IMG/VR virus record: IMGVR_UViG_3300042294_002009 | Location: 1-42,664 of that record | Reading direction: 5' to 3' (one strand) | Origin: a virus | Length of the DNA: 42,664 nucleotides | Part shown: positions 19,814 to 27,909 of the stretch, one piece after another | Numbering within the stretch: position 1 is the first letter of the stretch | Layout of the letters: each line of letters starts with the position of its first letter | Made by a program: the position numbers and the translations under genes | The notes under the pieces: generated by a model | The model's input: only the letters and a program-made list of their open reading frames with translations | What the model was told of the DNA's origin: nothing | Databases searched by the model: none

Positions 19814-20326
19814 TCATCTCACCGCCCCGGCGTACCCGTAGCACTTCCGGTACTCATCGGCGAGGGTGTCGGCGTCGAGGGTGAGCCGTCGAAGATCTGC
19901 TGCAATCTTGTCTGGAAGCTGTACGAAGGCGGAGCCATCAGCACCGGCGGCACCGGGGGCGGGGCCTTGGGCGCCTCCACCACCAGGCCAACATCCTGCA
20001 GCTTGGGTGGGTTGGAATCGCAGGCCGACACCAAAATACTTATCGCGCAGAGCAGCAGTAGCCGCTTTATTGATCGCATCATTCTTCTCCAGTGTGGTTT
20101 TAAGTCGATCGCGCTCGACCATCAGCGCGAGGTTGTCGGCATTGACCTTCTTCAGAATCTCCGCCGCGGCGGCTTTCTGATCGGCCAGCTTCTTGTTGAT
20201 GCCGTCAAATTTCACCTGGTCCGCGACCTTCTGCGCCGTCACGCCGGCAGTGTGCTGCCACTTGCCGACGCCGATCAGGCTGCCCAGCCAGACAAGACCT
20301 ATCACGAGGATCAATATCGGATTCAT
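19814..20326 (-). CDS. Rz-like inner-membrane spanin
   Basis: A 170-residue protein with a single N-terminal membrane anchor (PILILVIGLVWLGSLIGVG) followed by a periplasmic coiled coil (KKLADQKAAAAEILKKVN, then LALMVERDRLKTTLEKN), the plan of Rz i-spanins. It would join with Rz1 to fuse inner and outer membranes in the last step of lysis. ATG 20326 overlaps the endolysin stop. The Rz1 gene is nested inside it in another frame. Confidence 0.8.
   Translation of the reverse strand: MNPILILVIGLVWLGSLIGVGKWQHTAGVTAQKVADQVKFDGINKKLADQKAAAAEILKKVNADNLALMVERDRLKTTLEKNDAINKAATAALRDKYFGVGLRFQPTQAAGCWPGGGGAQGPAPGAAGADGSAFVQLPDKIAADLRRLTLDADTLADEYRKCYGYAGAVR
19819..20082 (-). CDS. Rz1-like outer-membrane spanin lipoprotein nested in Rz
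   Basis: An 87-residue proline-rich lipoprotein. Signal peptide RLLLLCAISILVSAC with the lipobox VSAC directly followed by DSNPP; the mature part is rich in proline (PKAPPPVPPVLMAPP). It lies entirely within the Rz gene in a different frame, as in lambda and P2. Start at ATG 20082 or 20079. Confidence 0.8.
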   Translation of the reverse strand: MMRSIKRLLLLCAISILVSACDSNPPKLQDVGLVVEAPKAPPPVPPVLMAPPSYSFQTRLQQIFDGSPSTPTPSPMSTGSATGTPGR

Positions 20327-20796
20327 GCCACCGCCTCCTCGCCTTCCAGCGCCGCGCACAGCGGCGGCTTGCTGCTTGGCACGTAGTAGCGCCGGTGCGA
20401 CTTCGGCGGCACGGTCTGCAAGTGCACCCAGCTCGGCGTCCATTGCGGGCGTTCCATCCACAGCCCGATTTCGGCCAGCGAATCCTCGTTTTTCAGGCAC
20501 CACTGCGCCAGATCGCGCGTTCCGTTGTCGCGCAGGTCGATCGCCTCGCCGGTCAGGTGCGTGCTGTGCGCGGCGGCATTGGCCGTGGCGTCGTTGATTT
20601 CCGCCGGCCGCCAACCGCTGGCGACGTGCGTGCCAGTGGTGCGGTCAAGCGCCGGACGCACGTTGTCGGCATACGCCCAGGAGAGCAGCAGGTTCACACG
20701 CCCGAGCAATTCGGCGACATTGGCGCGGATCGCGTCGGTCAGCTCGCCGGGGTAGGCCGCGTCGCGTCCCATGTAGTAGTCGGCGGGGATGATCAT
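20323..20796 (-). CDS. Peptidase M15-type endolysin
   Basis: A 157-residue protein of the M15 (D-alanyl-D-alanine carboxypeptidase-like) type: ASGWRPAEIND, the zinc motif STHLTGEAIDLRD and the closing PSWVHLQ. These residues supply His-x6-Asp and the final His of the zinc site. It cleaves the peptide stems of peptidoglycan. Start ATG 20796 overlaps the stop of the membrane-protein gene before it; the gene is followed by Rz/Rz1. No signal peptide, so release depends on the holin. Confidence 0.85.
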   Translation of the reverse strand: MIIPADYYMGRDAAYPGELTDAIRANVAELLGRVNLLLSWAYADNVRPALDRTTGTHVASGWRPAEINDATANAAAHSTHLTGEAIDLRDNGTRDLAQWCLKNEDSLAEIGLWMERPQWTPSWVHLQTVPPKSHRRYYVPSSKPPLCAALEGEEAVA

Positions 20797-21041
20797 CGCG
20801 GCGCCCTCCGGTCGAACAGCACCCACCCCGCCACTGCCACGATCAGCAGCAGCGGGCCGAACGACAGATGCAGCGCCGTACCCACCGCGCCGCCGCCGAG
20901 CAACGCATACGTGCCCGCCAGCGCCACGAAGTGCAGCCGGTGCCCGTCCCAGTTACGCCAGGAGAGCTTCGGCACCACACAGATGCAGCGGGCCAGCACC
21001 ACCGCCATCGCGCACAGCATCAACACATCCGGCGCGTTCAT
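20793..21041 (-). CDS. Small membrane protein of the lysis module
   Basis: An 82-residue protein with three hydrophobic segments (DVLMLCAMAVVLARCICVV, FVALAGTYALLGGGAVGTA, FGPLLLIVAVAGWVLF). It lies between the holin-like gene and the endolysin with ATGA overlaps on both sides. Possibly a second holin or antiholin; that role is inference from place and topology. Confidence 0.65.
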   Translation of the reverse strand: MNAPDVLMLCAMAVVLARCICVVPKLSWRNWDGHRLHFVALAGTYALLGGGAVGTALHLSFGPLLLIVAVAGWVLFDRRAPR

Positions 21042-21391
21042 TGCCCGCTCCGGCGTTTCATCCAGCCCACCGCGAGCGGGATCACCGTCGGCGCACCGCC
21101 GCCGATCAGCACCGCCATCAAGAGGCGCAGGCCGCCCAGGTTGCCCGCCAGCGCCGGCACTTCCTGCGCGGCCCAGGCAGCGGCGAACGGGCTGCCGTAG
21201 CCGGCCAGCATCGCGGCCAAGAGCGCCGCCGCTCCGGCCTTGATCTTGTCGTCGACCGCATCGAGGAAGATGCTGGCGAAGATCGCCGCCGCCAGCCCGA
21301 CGGCCAGCGCGTCGACCTGCGCGCCGAGTATCACCGTGCCGGCGCCGACAGCGGCGCCGATGGCGGCAGATGCGTGAGGTTCAACCATCAT
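21038..21391 (-). CDS. Holin-like membrane protein
   Basis: A 117-residue protein with several Ala/Gly-rich hydrophobic helices (AIGAAVGAGTVILGA, VGLAAAIFASIFLDAV, AALLAAMLAGYG, RLLMAVLIGGGAPTVIPL) and a basic C-terminus (MKRRSGQ). Size, topology, basic tail and position ahead of an endolysin fit a phage holin that opens the inner membrane at the time of lysis. Confidence 0.7.
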   Translation of the reverse strand: MMVEPHASAAIGAAVGAGTVILGAQVDALAVGLAAAIFASIFLDAVDDKIKAGAAALLAAMLAGYGSPFAAAWAAQEVPALAGNLGGLRLLMAVLIGGGAPTVIPLAVGWMKRRSGQ

Positions 21392-21824
21392 TCTGTCCTT
21401 TCAAAAATAATCGCTCCAGGTCCGCCGGGCTCGGCACCTCATCAAACACCACCGGCCAGCCGAGGGCGATCAGATCGTCGGCAACCATTTCCGAGCAGAT
21501 CACGCCACCGGCGTTGCGCGTCGAGCGGCCGAACAGGTGATAGATCGGGCGCAGGGCGAACAGCAGGTAGTCGGCCCAGCCATAAGTCGCCTCGTCGGTA
21601 TCCAGCCTGTGTTCGAGATACTCGGCCGTCACGTCGACCGGGCAGTCGGCCAAGCGGACGTGCGACTCAGGGTAGAGGCCGGGCCACAGCCGGCGACGGC
21701 GCAGCAGGTTCATGTCCCAAAAATGCGCGCCATCGGTGAAGCCGACGTGGTAGCACGCCGAGCCGGTGAAGAACTTGGTCAGCGTCGAGGATGGCTGCTT
21801 GCCGTAGATGAAGGCAATTTTCAC
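21381..21824 (-). CDS. YiiX/NlpC-like papain-fold protein
   Basis: A 147-residue protein with the circularly permuted papain-fold pattern: an early His (ACYHVGFTDGAHFWD) and a later Cys (AGGVICSEMVADDLIALG). Such YiiX/YebB-like NlpC/P60 relatives occur between tail-fibre and lysis genes in phages and may act as amidases or peptidases on cell-wall or lipid substrates. It overlaps the holin gene start. Catalytic role is inferred from the His/Cys pair. Confidence 0.65.
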   Translation of the reverse strand: MKIAFIYGKQPSSTLTKFFTGSACYHVGFTDGAHFWDMNLLRRRRLWPGLYPESHVRLADCPVDVTAEYLEHRLDTDEATYGWADYLLFALRPIYHLFGRSTRNAGGVICSEMVADDLIALGWPVVFDEVPSPADLERLFLKGQNDG

Positions 21825-22288
21825 AGCGTTGCCGCCAGCGTGAAGAGGTCGTCGAGCTGCTGGCTGGTCAGGGTCAGCGCAGCGGCCAGCGTCGAGACAA
21901 GTGCATTATTTCGCTGCACTTCGCTGGAGAATTCCCAGGTGATCTTCGTCGCTTCGTCGGCAGCAGCGACGGCGGTATTGACCTGCGACAACAGACCAAC
22001 TTGAAGCAGAGCCAAGCGCGCTTGCCGCATGGTTACGACCGCGGGCACAGCAATAACTTCCGGCACATATTCCGGCAGATCGGGCGGCTGCACATTCGGG
22101 AAGTCGGCGCGGACAAAGCCGAAGCGCGCGGCGGTCGACTCGTCCTCGATGGCCCGCCACGTTTGCGCGGCGTCGTCCTTTTCCAGCCGATAGAGCGTGC
22201 CGGCCAGGATGCCCATGAATTCAGCGTGAGCCGGCGTGCCGGCAATGGCATCAAGATCAGCCCGTGTGTTGATGACAGTGGATACCAT
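21821..22288 (-). CDS. Hypothetical protein next to the DGR reverse transcriptase
   Basis: A 155-residue protein. The N-terminal 100 residues look like a tail-fibre assembly or short fibre-associated protein (FMGILAGTLYRLEKDDAAQ, FPNVQPPDLPEYVPEV); the C-terminus is helical (LTLTSQQLDDLFTLAATL). ATG 22288 lies within the 3' end of the reverse-transcriptase gene (32-base overlap). A role in tail-fibre assembly is a guess from position. Confidence 0.5.
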   Translation of the reverse strand: MVSTVINTRADLDAIAGTPAHAEFMGILAGTLYRLEKDDAAQTWRAIEDESTAARFGFVRADFPNVQPPDLPEYVPEVIAVPAVVTMRQARLALLQVGLLSQVNTAVAAADEATKITWEFSSEVQRNNALVSTLAAALTLTSQQLDDLFTLAATL

Positions 22289-23255
22289 AGCGATTCTCCA
22301 AATGGTTAAAAAGGTGGCAAGTGTCGGCGCTGGCCGCATGGCCGCGCCATGAGGCGATAAAACGGGTAAGGCGTTCGGGCTCACCGAAGCGCTGGTAGCG
22401 TGCGATCTTGCGCTTGGCGGCCACCACCGAGCGCTGGCGCAGCAGCTTGTGGCGCGGCCAGATGCGGTAGCCAAGAAAATTGATTCCGCGTGAAATGGGC
22501 GACACCTGCCATTTGCTGATGCCAAGCCGCAGCCGGCGCGCGCTGGTCTCGCTGATCTGTTCAAACCATTCGCGCAGCTCGTGGGGGTTGGACGACAGAA
22601 TCACCATGTCATCCATGTAGCGCGCCCAATGGCGAGCGCCCAAGTCGTGATGCACAAAGCGGTCGATCACATCGCCATACACGTTGGCGAATAGCTGGCT
22701 GGTCAGGCTGCCAATCGGCAAACCGCGACCGGTATCCGGCACCATGGCGCGGATCAGCTCCAGCGTTTTGCGACACTTGATCTTGCGTGCGATCAGGCCG
22801 TGCAACACCGCCAGATCAATCGACGGAAAAAACTTGGCGTAGTCGGTTTTAAGGAAATGCGTCGCCTGCGTGCGGCGTAGTTCGGCCTGAATATGCCGCA
22901 CCCCGGCGTGTGTGCCCATGTCGGTACGGCAGGCAAAAGTGTAGGGTAGCAGCGCCCGGTCGAAGATTGGCCCGATCACATTCACCAGCGCGTGTTGCGC
23001 CAATCTATCCTTGAAATCCAGTGCCGAAATCAGGCGCGGCTTGGGCTCGTGGATGGTGAATTGGCGGTAGCTTCCCTGCACCCATGCACCATCCAGAATG
23101 GTCTCGCGGATAGACCGCAAATTCGTCTCGGCGAATTCCTTGAATTCCAGAAACCCCCACGTCTGGCGCTTGCCGCGAGCGGTGCGCCAGTAGGCATCGC
23201 GCAGATTGTCCATATCCACGATGCGTTCGATCAGATGATTGGCGCGCTTTGGCAT
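22257..23255 (-). CDS. DGR reverse transcriptase
   Basis: A 332-residue reverse transcriptase. The motif carrying the first catalytic Asp is TDYAKFFPSI (137-146), the DGR/group-II-specific fingers motif is GLPIGSLTSQLFANVY (178-193), and the active site is RYMDDMVIL (212-220). A C-terminal basic thumb (RQRSVVAAKRKIARYQRF) follows. It copies TR RNA into cDNA with errors at adenines and the product replaces VR by homing. The end of the protein includes AASADTCHL, a weak match to the dispersed repeat. Start ATG 23255 lies 175 bases after TR. Confidence 0.95.
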   Translation of the reverse strand: MPKRANHLIERIVDMDNLRDAYWRTARGKRQTWGFLEFKEFAETNLRSIRETILDGAWVQGSYRQFTIHEPKPRLISALDFKDRLAQHALVNVIGPIFDRALLPYTFACRTDMGTHAGVRHIQAELRRTQATHFLKTDYAKFFPSIDLAVLHGLIARKIKCRKTLELIRAMVPDTGRGLPIGSLTSQLFANVYGDVIDRFVHHDLGARHWARYMDDMVILSSNPHELREWFEQISETSARRLRLGISKWQVSPISRGINFLGYRIWPRHKLLRQRSVVAAKRKIARYQRFGEPERLTRFIASWRGHAASADTCHLFNHLENRYGIHCHQHTG

Positions 23256-23430
23256 GGTTAAAAGCTGGCCGCGCCGTTCGCCACAACATGGTGGCTACTA
23301 GGCGCTCTACCAGACCCCCAAAGGTATTCGCCGAAGCAGGACAACACGGCTGACCACAAGGAATAAGGCCGGCTCGTTGCGCCATGGCAACAACGAAGCC
23401 CCTGCGCTACATATCCAAAATCCCTGTCCT

Positions 23431-23546
23431 CACAGACGCCGCGCACCCCGATGTTGCTGTTCGAGTTCGTGGGCGAGTTGTTCCAGTTCGAGGCACGCGA
23501 ACCGGAGTTCGACGTGTTGTCCCAGTTGCCCCCGAATAGCGCGGCG
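23431..23546 (-). repeat. DGR template repeat (TR)
   Basis: 116 bp between avd and the reverse transcriptase. In the VR frame it is rich in AAC codons (GGNWDNTSNSGS, SNWNNSPTNSNSN), the codon that best allows change by adenine mutagenesis. 24 adenines on the coding strand, 11 of which differ in VR. The last 23 bases at the low-coordinate side are identical in TR and VR and should hold the IMH-type homology. Confidence 0.96.
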
Positions 23547-23549
23547 TTT

Positions 23550-23936
23550 TTACCCATGCTGCCCCCTGCGTTTTTGCTTCACAATCCACGCGCCCAACAG
23601 CCGCCCCACTTCAGCCAACAGCACCTGCGCTGTTTCGACTTGGTGAGACGACATGCCGCGCACGGGCTTGCTGTTCAAAAACCGCAGCCAGAATCGCAGA
23701 TGCGCCAAACCGGCATCCGCGACGTAAAGGCGCGAAATCTGCCCAGACTTCCCCGCCTCCACAATCAGTTGCACCTGCCCAAGCAGGCAGTCGATGAACA
23801 TGGCCCGCGCCGTGCCATGCCGGCGCGGGAGGTTTTGTGCAATCGGGTACAGATACGCAATCACCGTCTCGAATTTCTCGACGATGAGCATCTGCTCATA
23901 CGACTGCACGGATTCCTTTTCAGGGCTCATGTTCAT
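23550..23936 (-). CDS. avd: DGR accessory variability determinant (Avd)
   Basis: A 128-residue basic helical protein with the four-helix pattern of Avd: EQMLIVEKFETVIAYLYPIA, LPRRHGTARAMFIDCLLGQ, LAHLRFWLRFLNSKPV and VLLAEVGRLLGAWIVKQKRR. Avd forms a pentamer that binds the reverse transcriptase and TR RNA. Start ATG 23936 (or 23930) lies just beyond the VR hairpin; the stop lies 4 bases before TR, so the template RNA overlaps the avd transcript. Confidence 0.88.
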   Translation of the reverse strand: MNMSPEKESVQSYEQMLIVEKFETVIAYLYPIAQNLPRRHGTARAMFIDCLLGQVQLIVEAGKSGQISRLYVADAGLAHLRFWLRFLNSKPVRGMSSHQVETAQVLLAEVGRLLGAWIVKQKRRGQHG

Positions 23937-23940
23937 TCCC

Positions 23941-23956
23941 GGCGGCTGTCGCCGCC
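23941..23956 (-). promoter_or_regulatory. DGR target hairpin with GRNA tetraloop
   Basis: GGCGGC and GCCGCC pair around GACA on the coding strand, 20 bases downstream of VR and next to the stop codon of the variable protein. BPP-1-type DGRs need such a hairpin with a GRNA loop for efficient retrohoming; GACA fits the loop rule. Confidence 0.85.
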
Positions 23957-25315
23957 TCAATCAAGAATCATGTGGTCACAGACGCCGCGCACCCCGATGC
24001 TGCCGCTCGAGGCCGTGGGCGAGTTGCTCCAGCCCGAGGCACGCGAACCGGAGCTCGACGTGTTGCCCCAGTAGCCCCCGAATAGCGCGGCGCTTTCCAT
24101 CTGGTAGGTGCTGCCACGTCCGCCCGTGTTGGCTGTCCAGGCTGCCGATGCGGCACCGCCGCCGAACTCGGCACCCCACACGTACAAACATCCCGTGGAT
24201 TGAATAGCGCCCCACTTGGAGGTGAACTCGTTCCATGTATTTGTGTAGCCTGTGCCGTTGACTCCCGTGGTCGGCACATCCGACCCCTCGCTGGATTGCG
24301 CCTCTGTTGTCCCGTAGGCCATGGCCGCAAATTCGTCGTAGGTTGGCAGGCGCTTGCCCCACGACTGCATGACTTCAGCCGCTTCCCACCAGTTGAGCGT
24401 GCTGTAGGCGGTCGAGCCATTGCCGCCAAACTTGGTGGGTATCTTCGGCGGGCTACTGCCGTCGGCAATCGTTACGTTGTATTTGCTGGTGCCATTGGTC
24501 AGGTGGTCGACGCCACATAAATAGATGTCCGACCAAAACGAATCCGCCACCAGCGTCATGCCGCGCGGATCGGGGCACGCCGGCCGGAATTTCAAGTCCC
24601 ACAGTGAATAGGCGTTGATCGCGGCCGTGGTATCGCCACCCGCTACGCCTGTCGCGTTGCCACCCGGAGCGTAGTGGAAGCCGCCAATCTTGCGCCAGTT
24701 GCCCGCGCCCGGTGCCGACACGAAATCGGTCGTGGCCTGAATGGTGGCATCGGACTTGAGCCAGATGGCGTAATCGGTGCCAGCGGTAAGCGTCGGCATG
24801 GTGATCGAAGTCGCGCCAGAGAACGTAACGGTCGTGCCCGCTACATCAATGATGGTGCCGGCCTTGATTTCTGCCGTTCCCGCCCCGGTTTTGGTGAAAG
24901 CGACAGTGGTGGGATCGGCTTTGTAAAAACTGCCCCTCGCCGACCCGATGTCCGACAGCAGCGCCAGCGTGCCACTTTGATTCGGTAGTGCAATCGCCCG
25001 GTCGGCGGTTGGATCAACCACTGTCAGCGTGGTCTCGAAGGCGTCGTCGGTGGTGCCCTCGAACACCAGCGCAGCACCGGCACCAAGAACAGGCGCGCCG
25101 GTGGCCAGATCGCAGACGATCAGCCAGGCGCTGTTTGCCGCATTGCGTATCTTCAGCAAGCCTGTGGTGGTGTCCGCCCACCACTGATACGAATACGTCG
25201 TGGCCGGCGCGGTCGCGCCGCTGCTGTTGGCGACCAGCGCCGCGAGGGCGTCGTTGACGTCGGCGCGAAGGGTGGGGAAATTCGCGTTGGCGATGATCAT
25301 GTCATGTTGCGGCAT
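23957..25315 (-). CDS. DGR variable protein, tail protein with C-type-lectin-like end
   Basis: A 452-residue protein. The N-terminal half is tail-fibre-like (NANFPTLRADVNDALAALV, then beta-rich segments). The C-terminal half is a formylglycine-generating-enzyme/C-type lectin fold: RGMTLVADSFWSDIYLCG, WWEAAEVMQSWGKRLPTYDEF, WNEFTSKWG and the end GVRGVC. VR encodes the final 40 residues (LFGGYWGNTSSSGSRAS, GWSNSPTASSGSIGVRGVC). This is the receptor-binding face varied by the DGR, so the protein probably decides host range. Confidence 0.92.
   Translation of the reverse strand: MPQHDMIIANANFPTLRADVNDALAALVANSSGATAPATTYSYQWWADTTTGLLKIRNAANSAWLIVCDLATGAPVLGAGAALVFEGTTDDAFETTLTVVDPTADRAIALPNQSGTLALLSDIGSARGSFYKADPTTVAFTKTGAGTAEIKAGTIIDVAGTTVTFSGATSITMPTLTAGTDYAIWLKSDATIQATTDFVSAPGAGNWRKIGGFHYAPGGNATGVAGGDTTAAINAYSLWDLKFRPACPDPRGMTLVADSFWSDIYLCGVDHLTNGTSKYNVTIADGSSPPKIPTKFGGNGSTAYSTLNWWEAAEVMQSWGKRLPTYDEFAAMAYGTTEAQSSEGSDVPTTGVNGTGYTNTWNEFTSKWGAIQSTGCLYVWGAEFGGGAASAAWTANTGGRGSTYQMESAALFGGYWGNTSSSGSRASGWSNSPTASSGSIGVRGVCDHMILD
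23977..24092 (-). repeat. DGR variable repeat (VR)
   Basis: 116 bp at the 3' end of the variable gene. Against TR: 11 substitutions, all at TR adenines on the coding strand (nine A to G, one A to C, one A to T), changing nine residues: N to Y, D to G, N to S, N to G, N to S, N to A, N to S, S to G, N to S. No change at C, G or T. Confidence 0.97.
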
Positions 25316-25326
25316 GGCGGGGTCCT

Positions 25327-27909
25327 TTAGGCAATTTGCTCAGCCGCGACGCGCAACTGAGTGATCTTGATGGTGTAGTTCTGGTCGCCGCTGGTCAGGC
25401 GGGCGCGGAAATCAAAGCCGCGGGCGACGAATTCGGCGGCGTCGAGCCGCTTCCAGGCAGACCACGTCGGGGTGCCGGCGGGGTCGTCGTCGGTCTCGCG
25501 CGCCTCGACCCAGGCGTCGACCGGCGCGCCTTCGGTGCCGTCGAACAGGCCGGCGGCATCGTCGAACAGCCCGGCTGTCTCGTCGAAACTGGTCGATACG
25601 TTGACCGCCGAGGCGGCGATCAGCGAGGTCAGGCGAACGCGCGACACGACGCCCAGGTCCATGCCCGCCGCGAAGTCATAGGTGCCAGCCGCTGCCACGC
25701 CGCCGAAGTAATCGAAGAGGCCGGCGGCATCGTCGAAATTGCCCGTTGCGGCATCGAACAGCGTGTCGCTGCCCAGTTGCAGATCGACGCCATCGACGTA
25801 GGTGCTGGAATGCGTGCCGAGGAAGTCGTCGTCCTCCTGCACCGATGACAGCGTGCTCCACGCCAGCGCAGTGGCTTGTTTGGTGCTGATGCTGGCGGCG
25901 GTGACGGAGGGCCGGCCGCCGCTGTCTTCGGCCTTGAGCAGGTAGGTGCCGGCCTTGAGCGGCAGCACCAGCACGGTGGCCGTGCCGGCGCCGGCTTCGC
26001 CGATGCCGGTGCTGGTTTCCCATGTCGCGCCGGAAAGGCTGGGCGAGTGCCGCGCGCGAATCGCGCCGCCCTGGCGCACATCAAGATCCGGATGCAGCGC
26101 GAAGGTGAGGATGGCCAAGCCGCCGGCAGCCTGGATACCCAGCCCCGTGATGTCCGCCGGCGGCGCTGTCAGGCCAAGGATTTCTTTGGCGCGGGTGGCG
26201 GAATAGGCGGAGGCCACACCCATCGAATTGCGGGCGCGAACACGGAATTCATACTGCCCCGGCGCGATGTCGTTGATGTCGATCGCCAGCGCGGCGGAGG
26301 CCGGCAGCACTACCCACGCGCCCCCGGCGGGGCGGTACTCGGGGAGGTAATCGCGCACGAAGGCATCCACCACAGCCGCCCATGACACCGTGGCGCGGGC
26401 CTTGACGCCGGCGGAGCCGGTGGTCTCGAACAGGGTTTCGGTGACGTCGGGCGTGCCGGGGGCGGCGACGGTGTAGGGGTCGGGCAGGTTGGTCGCCACC
26501 GACACGCGCGGCGTGGTGAGCGGCTCGGCGACATAGACCGAGTCGTCGTATTCCACCGCCGTCACTTCTACTTCGTCGGAAGACAACAGGCCGATGCGCA
26601 CCACGCGGAAGGCCTTGGCGGTCCAGCCCGGGGTGCTGTGCGTGATGTTGACCACGTCGCCGACTTCGCAGCCCAGCCCGGCGATGGTGGCGCGGAAGCT
26701 GGCGATGGTGCCGAAGCGGCTCTGCTTCAGGTGCCGCTGGCCGAGCATCTGCGCTTCGTAGGCGTCGGTGGTGAAGGGCAGATCGATCTTGCTCTCCAGC
26801 ATCAGCGCGTTGTCGATCACGCGGTAGGCGGCGGATTCGGCCAGCGCGATGTCGGGCTGCCACTCGTTGTCCGGATTGGTCCAGTTGGCGCGCACGCGGT
26901 TGAAGCGGCCGCGCTTGTTGCCCAAGGCGATGTTCCAGGCGCCGACGATGGTGTCTTCGGTGAAGGTGAAGGCGGCGGTGTCGGCCTTGTCCAGCACCAG
27001 CTTGTGCTTGCCGCCGCTGAACACCAGCATGCCGCGCATGCAGGTCAGCAGCGCGCGGACGTTCTCGATGCTGCTCTTGCTGGTATCCACCAGGCCGTTG
27101 CAGGTGTAGCGCGGCTGCGTGCCGGCCGGCGTGGGGATGCTGGCGTCGCAGTAGTTCGCGGCGGCGATGATGGTGGCGTCATCGATGCTGGCCTCGGCGA
27201 TGCCGCGCCCGTAGCGGGCATTGGTCAGGTAGTCGCGCAGGCACAGCGCCGGGTTGTCGCTCCATGCGGTGGTCGAGTCGCGCGGGTCGAACACCTTGCG
27301 GCCGCGAATGTCGGCGGTGATGACCGGCACGCCGTGCCACACGTCCTGGTTGAAGGTCAGGCGGGCGACGGTGTAGGCGACGCCGGAGAGCTTGTGCGCG
27401 GTGGTCCATTTGGCGGGCAGCGCCGCGACCAGGCTACTGCTGGCGGCTTGCGCGTCGGCGCCGGTGAAGTGCTCCAGGGTGAAGGCGCCGGCAAAGCGGG
27501 CGTCGGTGCTGATCGTGCCGTCGAAATACACTGCATCGAAGCCGTCGACCTCGCCTTCGCAATGCGCCAGCACGATGTGCAGGTAGGTGTTATCGGCGCC
27601 GGACACTTCCGTCAGGCAGCGCGTGCCGCCGATGCGGCGCGTGCCGTAGAGCACCGGAAGCGGGTCGACCGTGCCGGCGGTATTGAGCAGCATGCCGCGC
27701 GCGGCGGCCACGGCGGGGGATTCTTGTTGTTGGTCTTGTTCGTCGGAGCCGATCACTCCGCCGAGAACTGACGAAGCCACCATGCTGGCGACGCCAGAAA
27801 CAAGTGCAGCCCCCATACTTCCTGCTACGACCATCCCGGCGGACACCGCATAGGCAGTCGCTGCATAACCAGCGGCCATGCTGCCGACAGCAACAATAGC
27901 GGCAGGCAT
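25327..27909 (-). CDS. Tail tip attachment protein (lambda J-like)
   Basis: An 860-residue protein. The N-terminal hydrophobic/Ala-rich part is followed by LPVLYGTRRIGGTRCLTEV and the phage tail-tip region DVWHGVPVITADIRGRKVFD, NPALCLRDYLTNARYGRGI, GMLVFSGGKHKLVLDK. The C-terminal half holds fibronectin-III-like segments (PGQYEFRVRARNSMGVASAY) and repeats of FDxAAGLFD. It is the central baseplate hub or host-specificity protein. ATG 27909 overlaps the stop of the upstream gene (TAATG) with GGAGGG before it; the longer frame runs into a dispersed repeat copy. Confidence 0.85.
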   Translation of the reverse strand: MPAAIVAVGSMAAGYAATAYAVSAGMVVAGSMGAALVSGVASMVASSVLGGVIGSDEQDQQQESPAVAAARGMLLNTAGTVDPLPVLYGTRRIGGTRCLTEVSGADNTYLHIVLAHCEGEVDGFDAVYFDGTISTDARFAGAFTLEHFTGADAQAASSSLVAALPAKWTTAHKLSGVAYTVARLTFNQDVWHGVPVITADIRGRKVFDPRDSTTAWSDNPALCLRDYLTNARYGRGIAEASIDDATIIAAANYCDASIPTPAGTQPRYTCNGLVDTSKSSIENVRALLTCMRGMLVFSGGKHKLVLDKADTAAFTFTEDTIVGAWNIALGNKRGRFNRVRANWTNPDNEWQPDIALAESAAYRVIDNALMLESKIDLPFTTDAYEAQMLGQRHLKQSRFGTIASFRATIAGLGCEVGDVVNITHSTPGWTAKAFRVVRIGLLSSDEVEVTAVEYDDSVYVAEPLTTPRVSVATNLPDPYTVAAPGTPDVTETLFETTGSAGVKARATVSWAAVVDAFVRDYLPEYRPAGGAWVVLPASAALAIDINDIAPGQYEFRVRARNSMGVASAYSATRAKEILGLTAPPADITGLGIQAAGGLAILTFALHPDLDVRQGGAIRARHSPSLSGATWETSTGIGEAGAGTATVLVLPLKAGTYLLKAEDSGGRPSVTAASISTKQATALAWSTLSSVQEDDDFLGTHSSTYVDGVDLQLGSDTLFDAATGNFDDAAGLFDYFGGVAAAGTYDFAAGMDLGVVSRVRLTSLIAASAVNVSTSFDETAGLFDDAAGLFDGTEGAPVDAWVEARETDDDPAGTPTWSAWKRLDAAEFVARGFDFRARLTSGDQNYTIKITQLRVAAEQIA

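Larger units (their letters stand above)
22257..25315 (-). mobile_element. Complete diversity-generating retroelement (DGR)
   Basis: Canonical order on the minus strand: variable protein with a 3' VR (23957-25315), GRNA-loop hairpin (23941-23956), avd (23550-23936), TR (23431-23546) and reverse transcriptase (22257-23255). The order matches the Bordetella phage BPP-1 element. TR and VR are both 116 bp with 11 differences, all at A in the coding-strand TR. Confidence 0.96.

Noticed and set aside
22322-22345. Eighth copy of the dispersed repeat in the reverse-transcriptase 3' end
   Set aside because: Only about 13 bases (TCGGCGCTGGC) match and the encoded residues are explained by a conserved reverse-transcriptase ending.
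23407-23589. Coding gene across the DGR template repeat
   Set aside because: TR reads as protein in the VR frame because it is a template; no start signal precedes it and it is needed as RNA.
25336-27771. Long plus-strand open frames opposite the tail-tip gene and other late genes
   Set aside because: They are antisense to well-supported structural genes, have Arg/Ala/Gly/His-rich low-information translations typical of GC-rich antisense frames, and lack ribosome binding sites.
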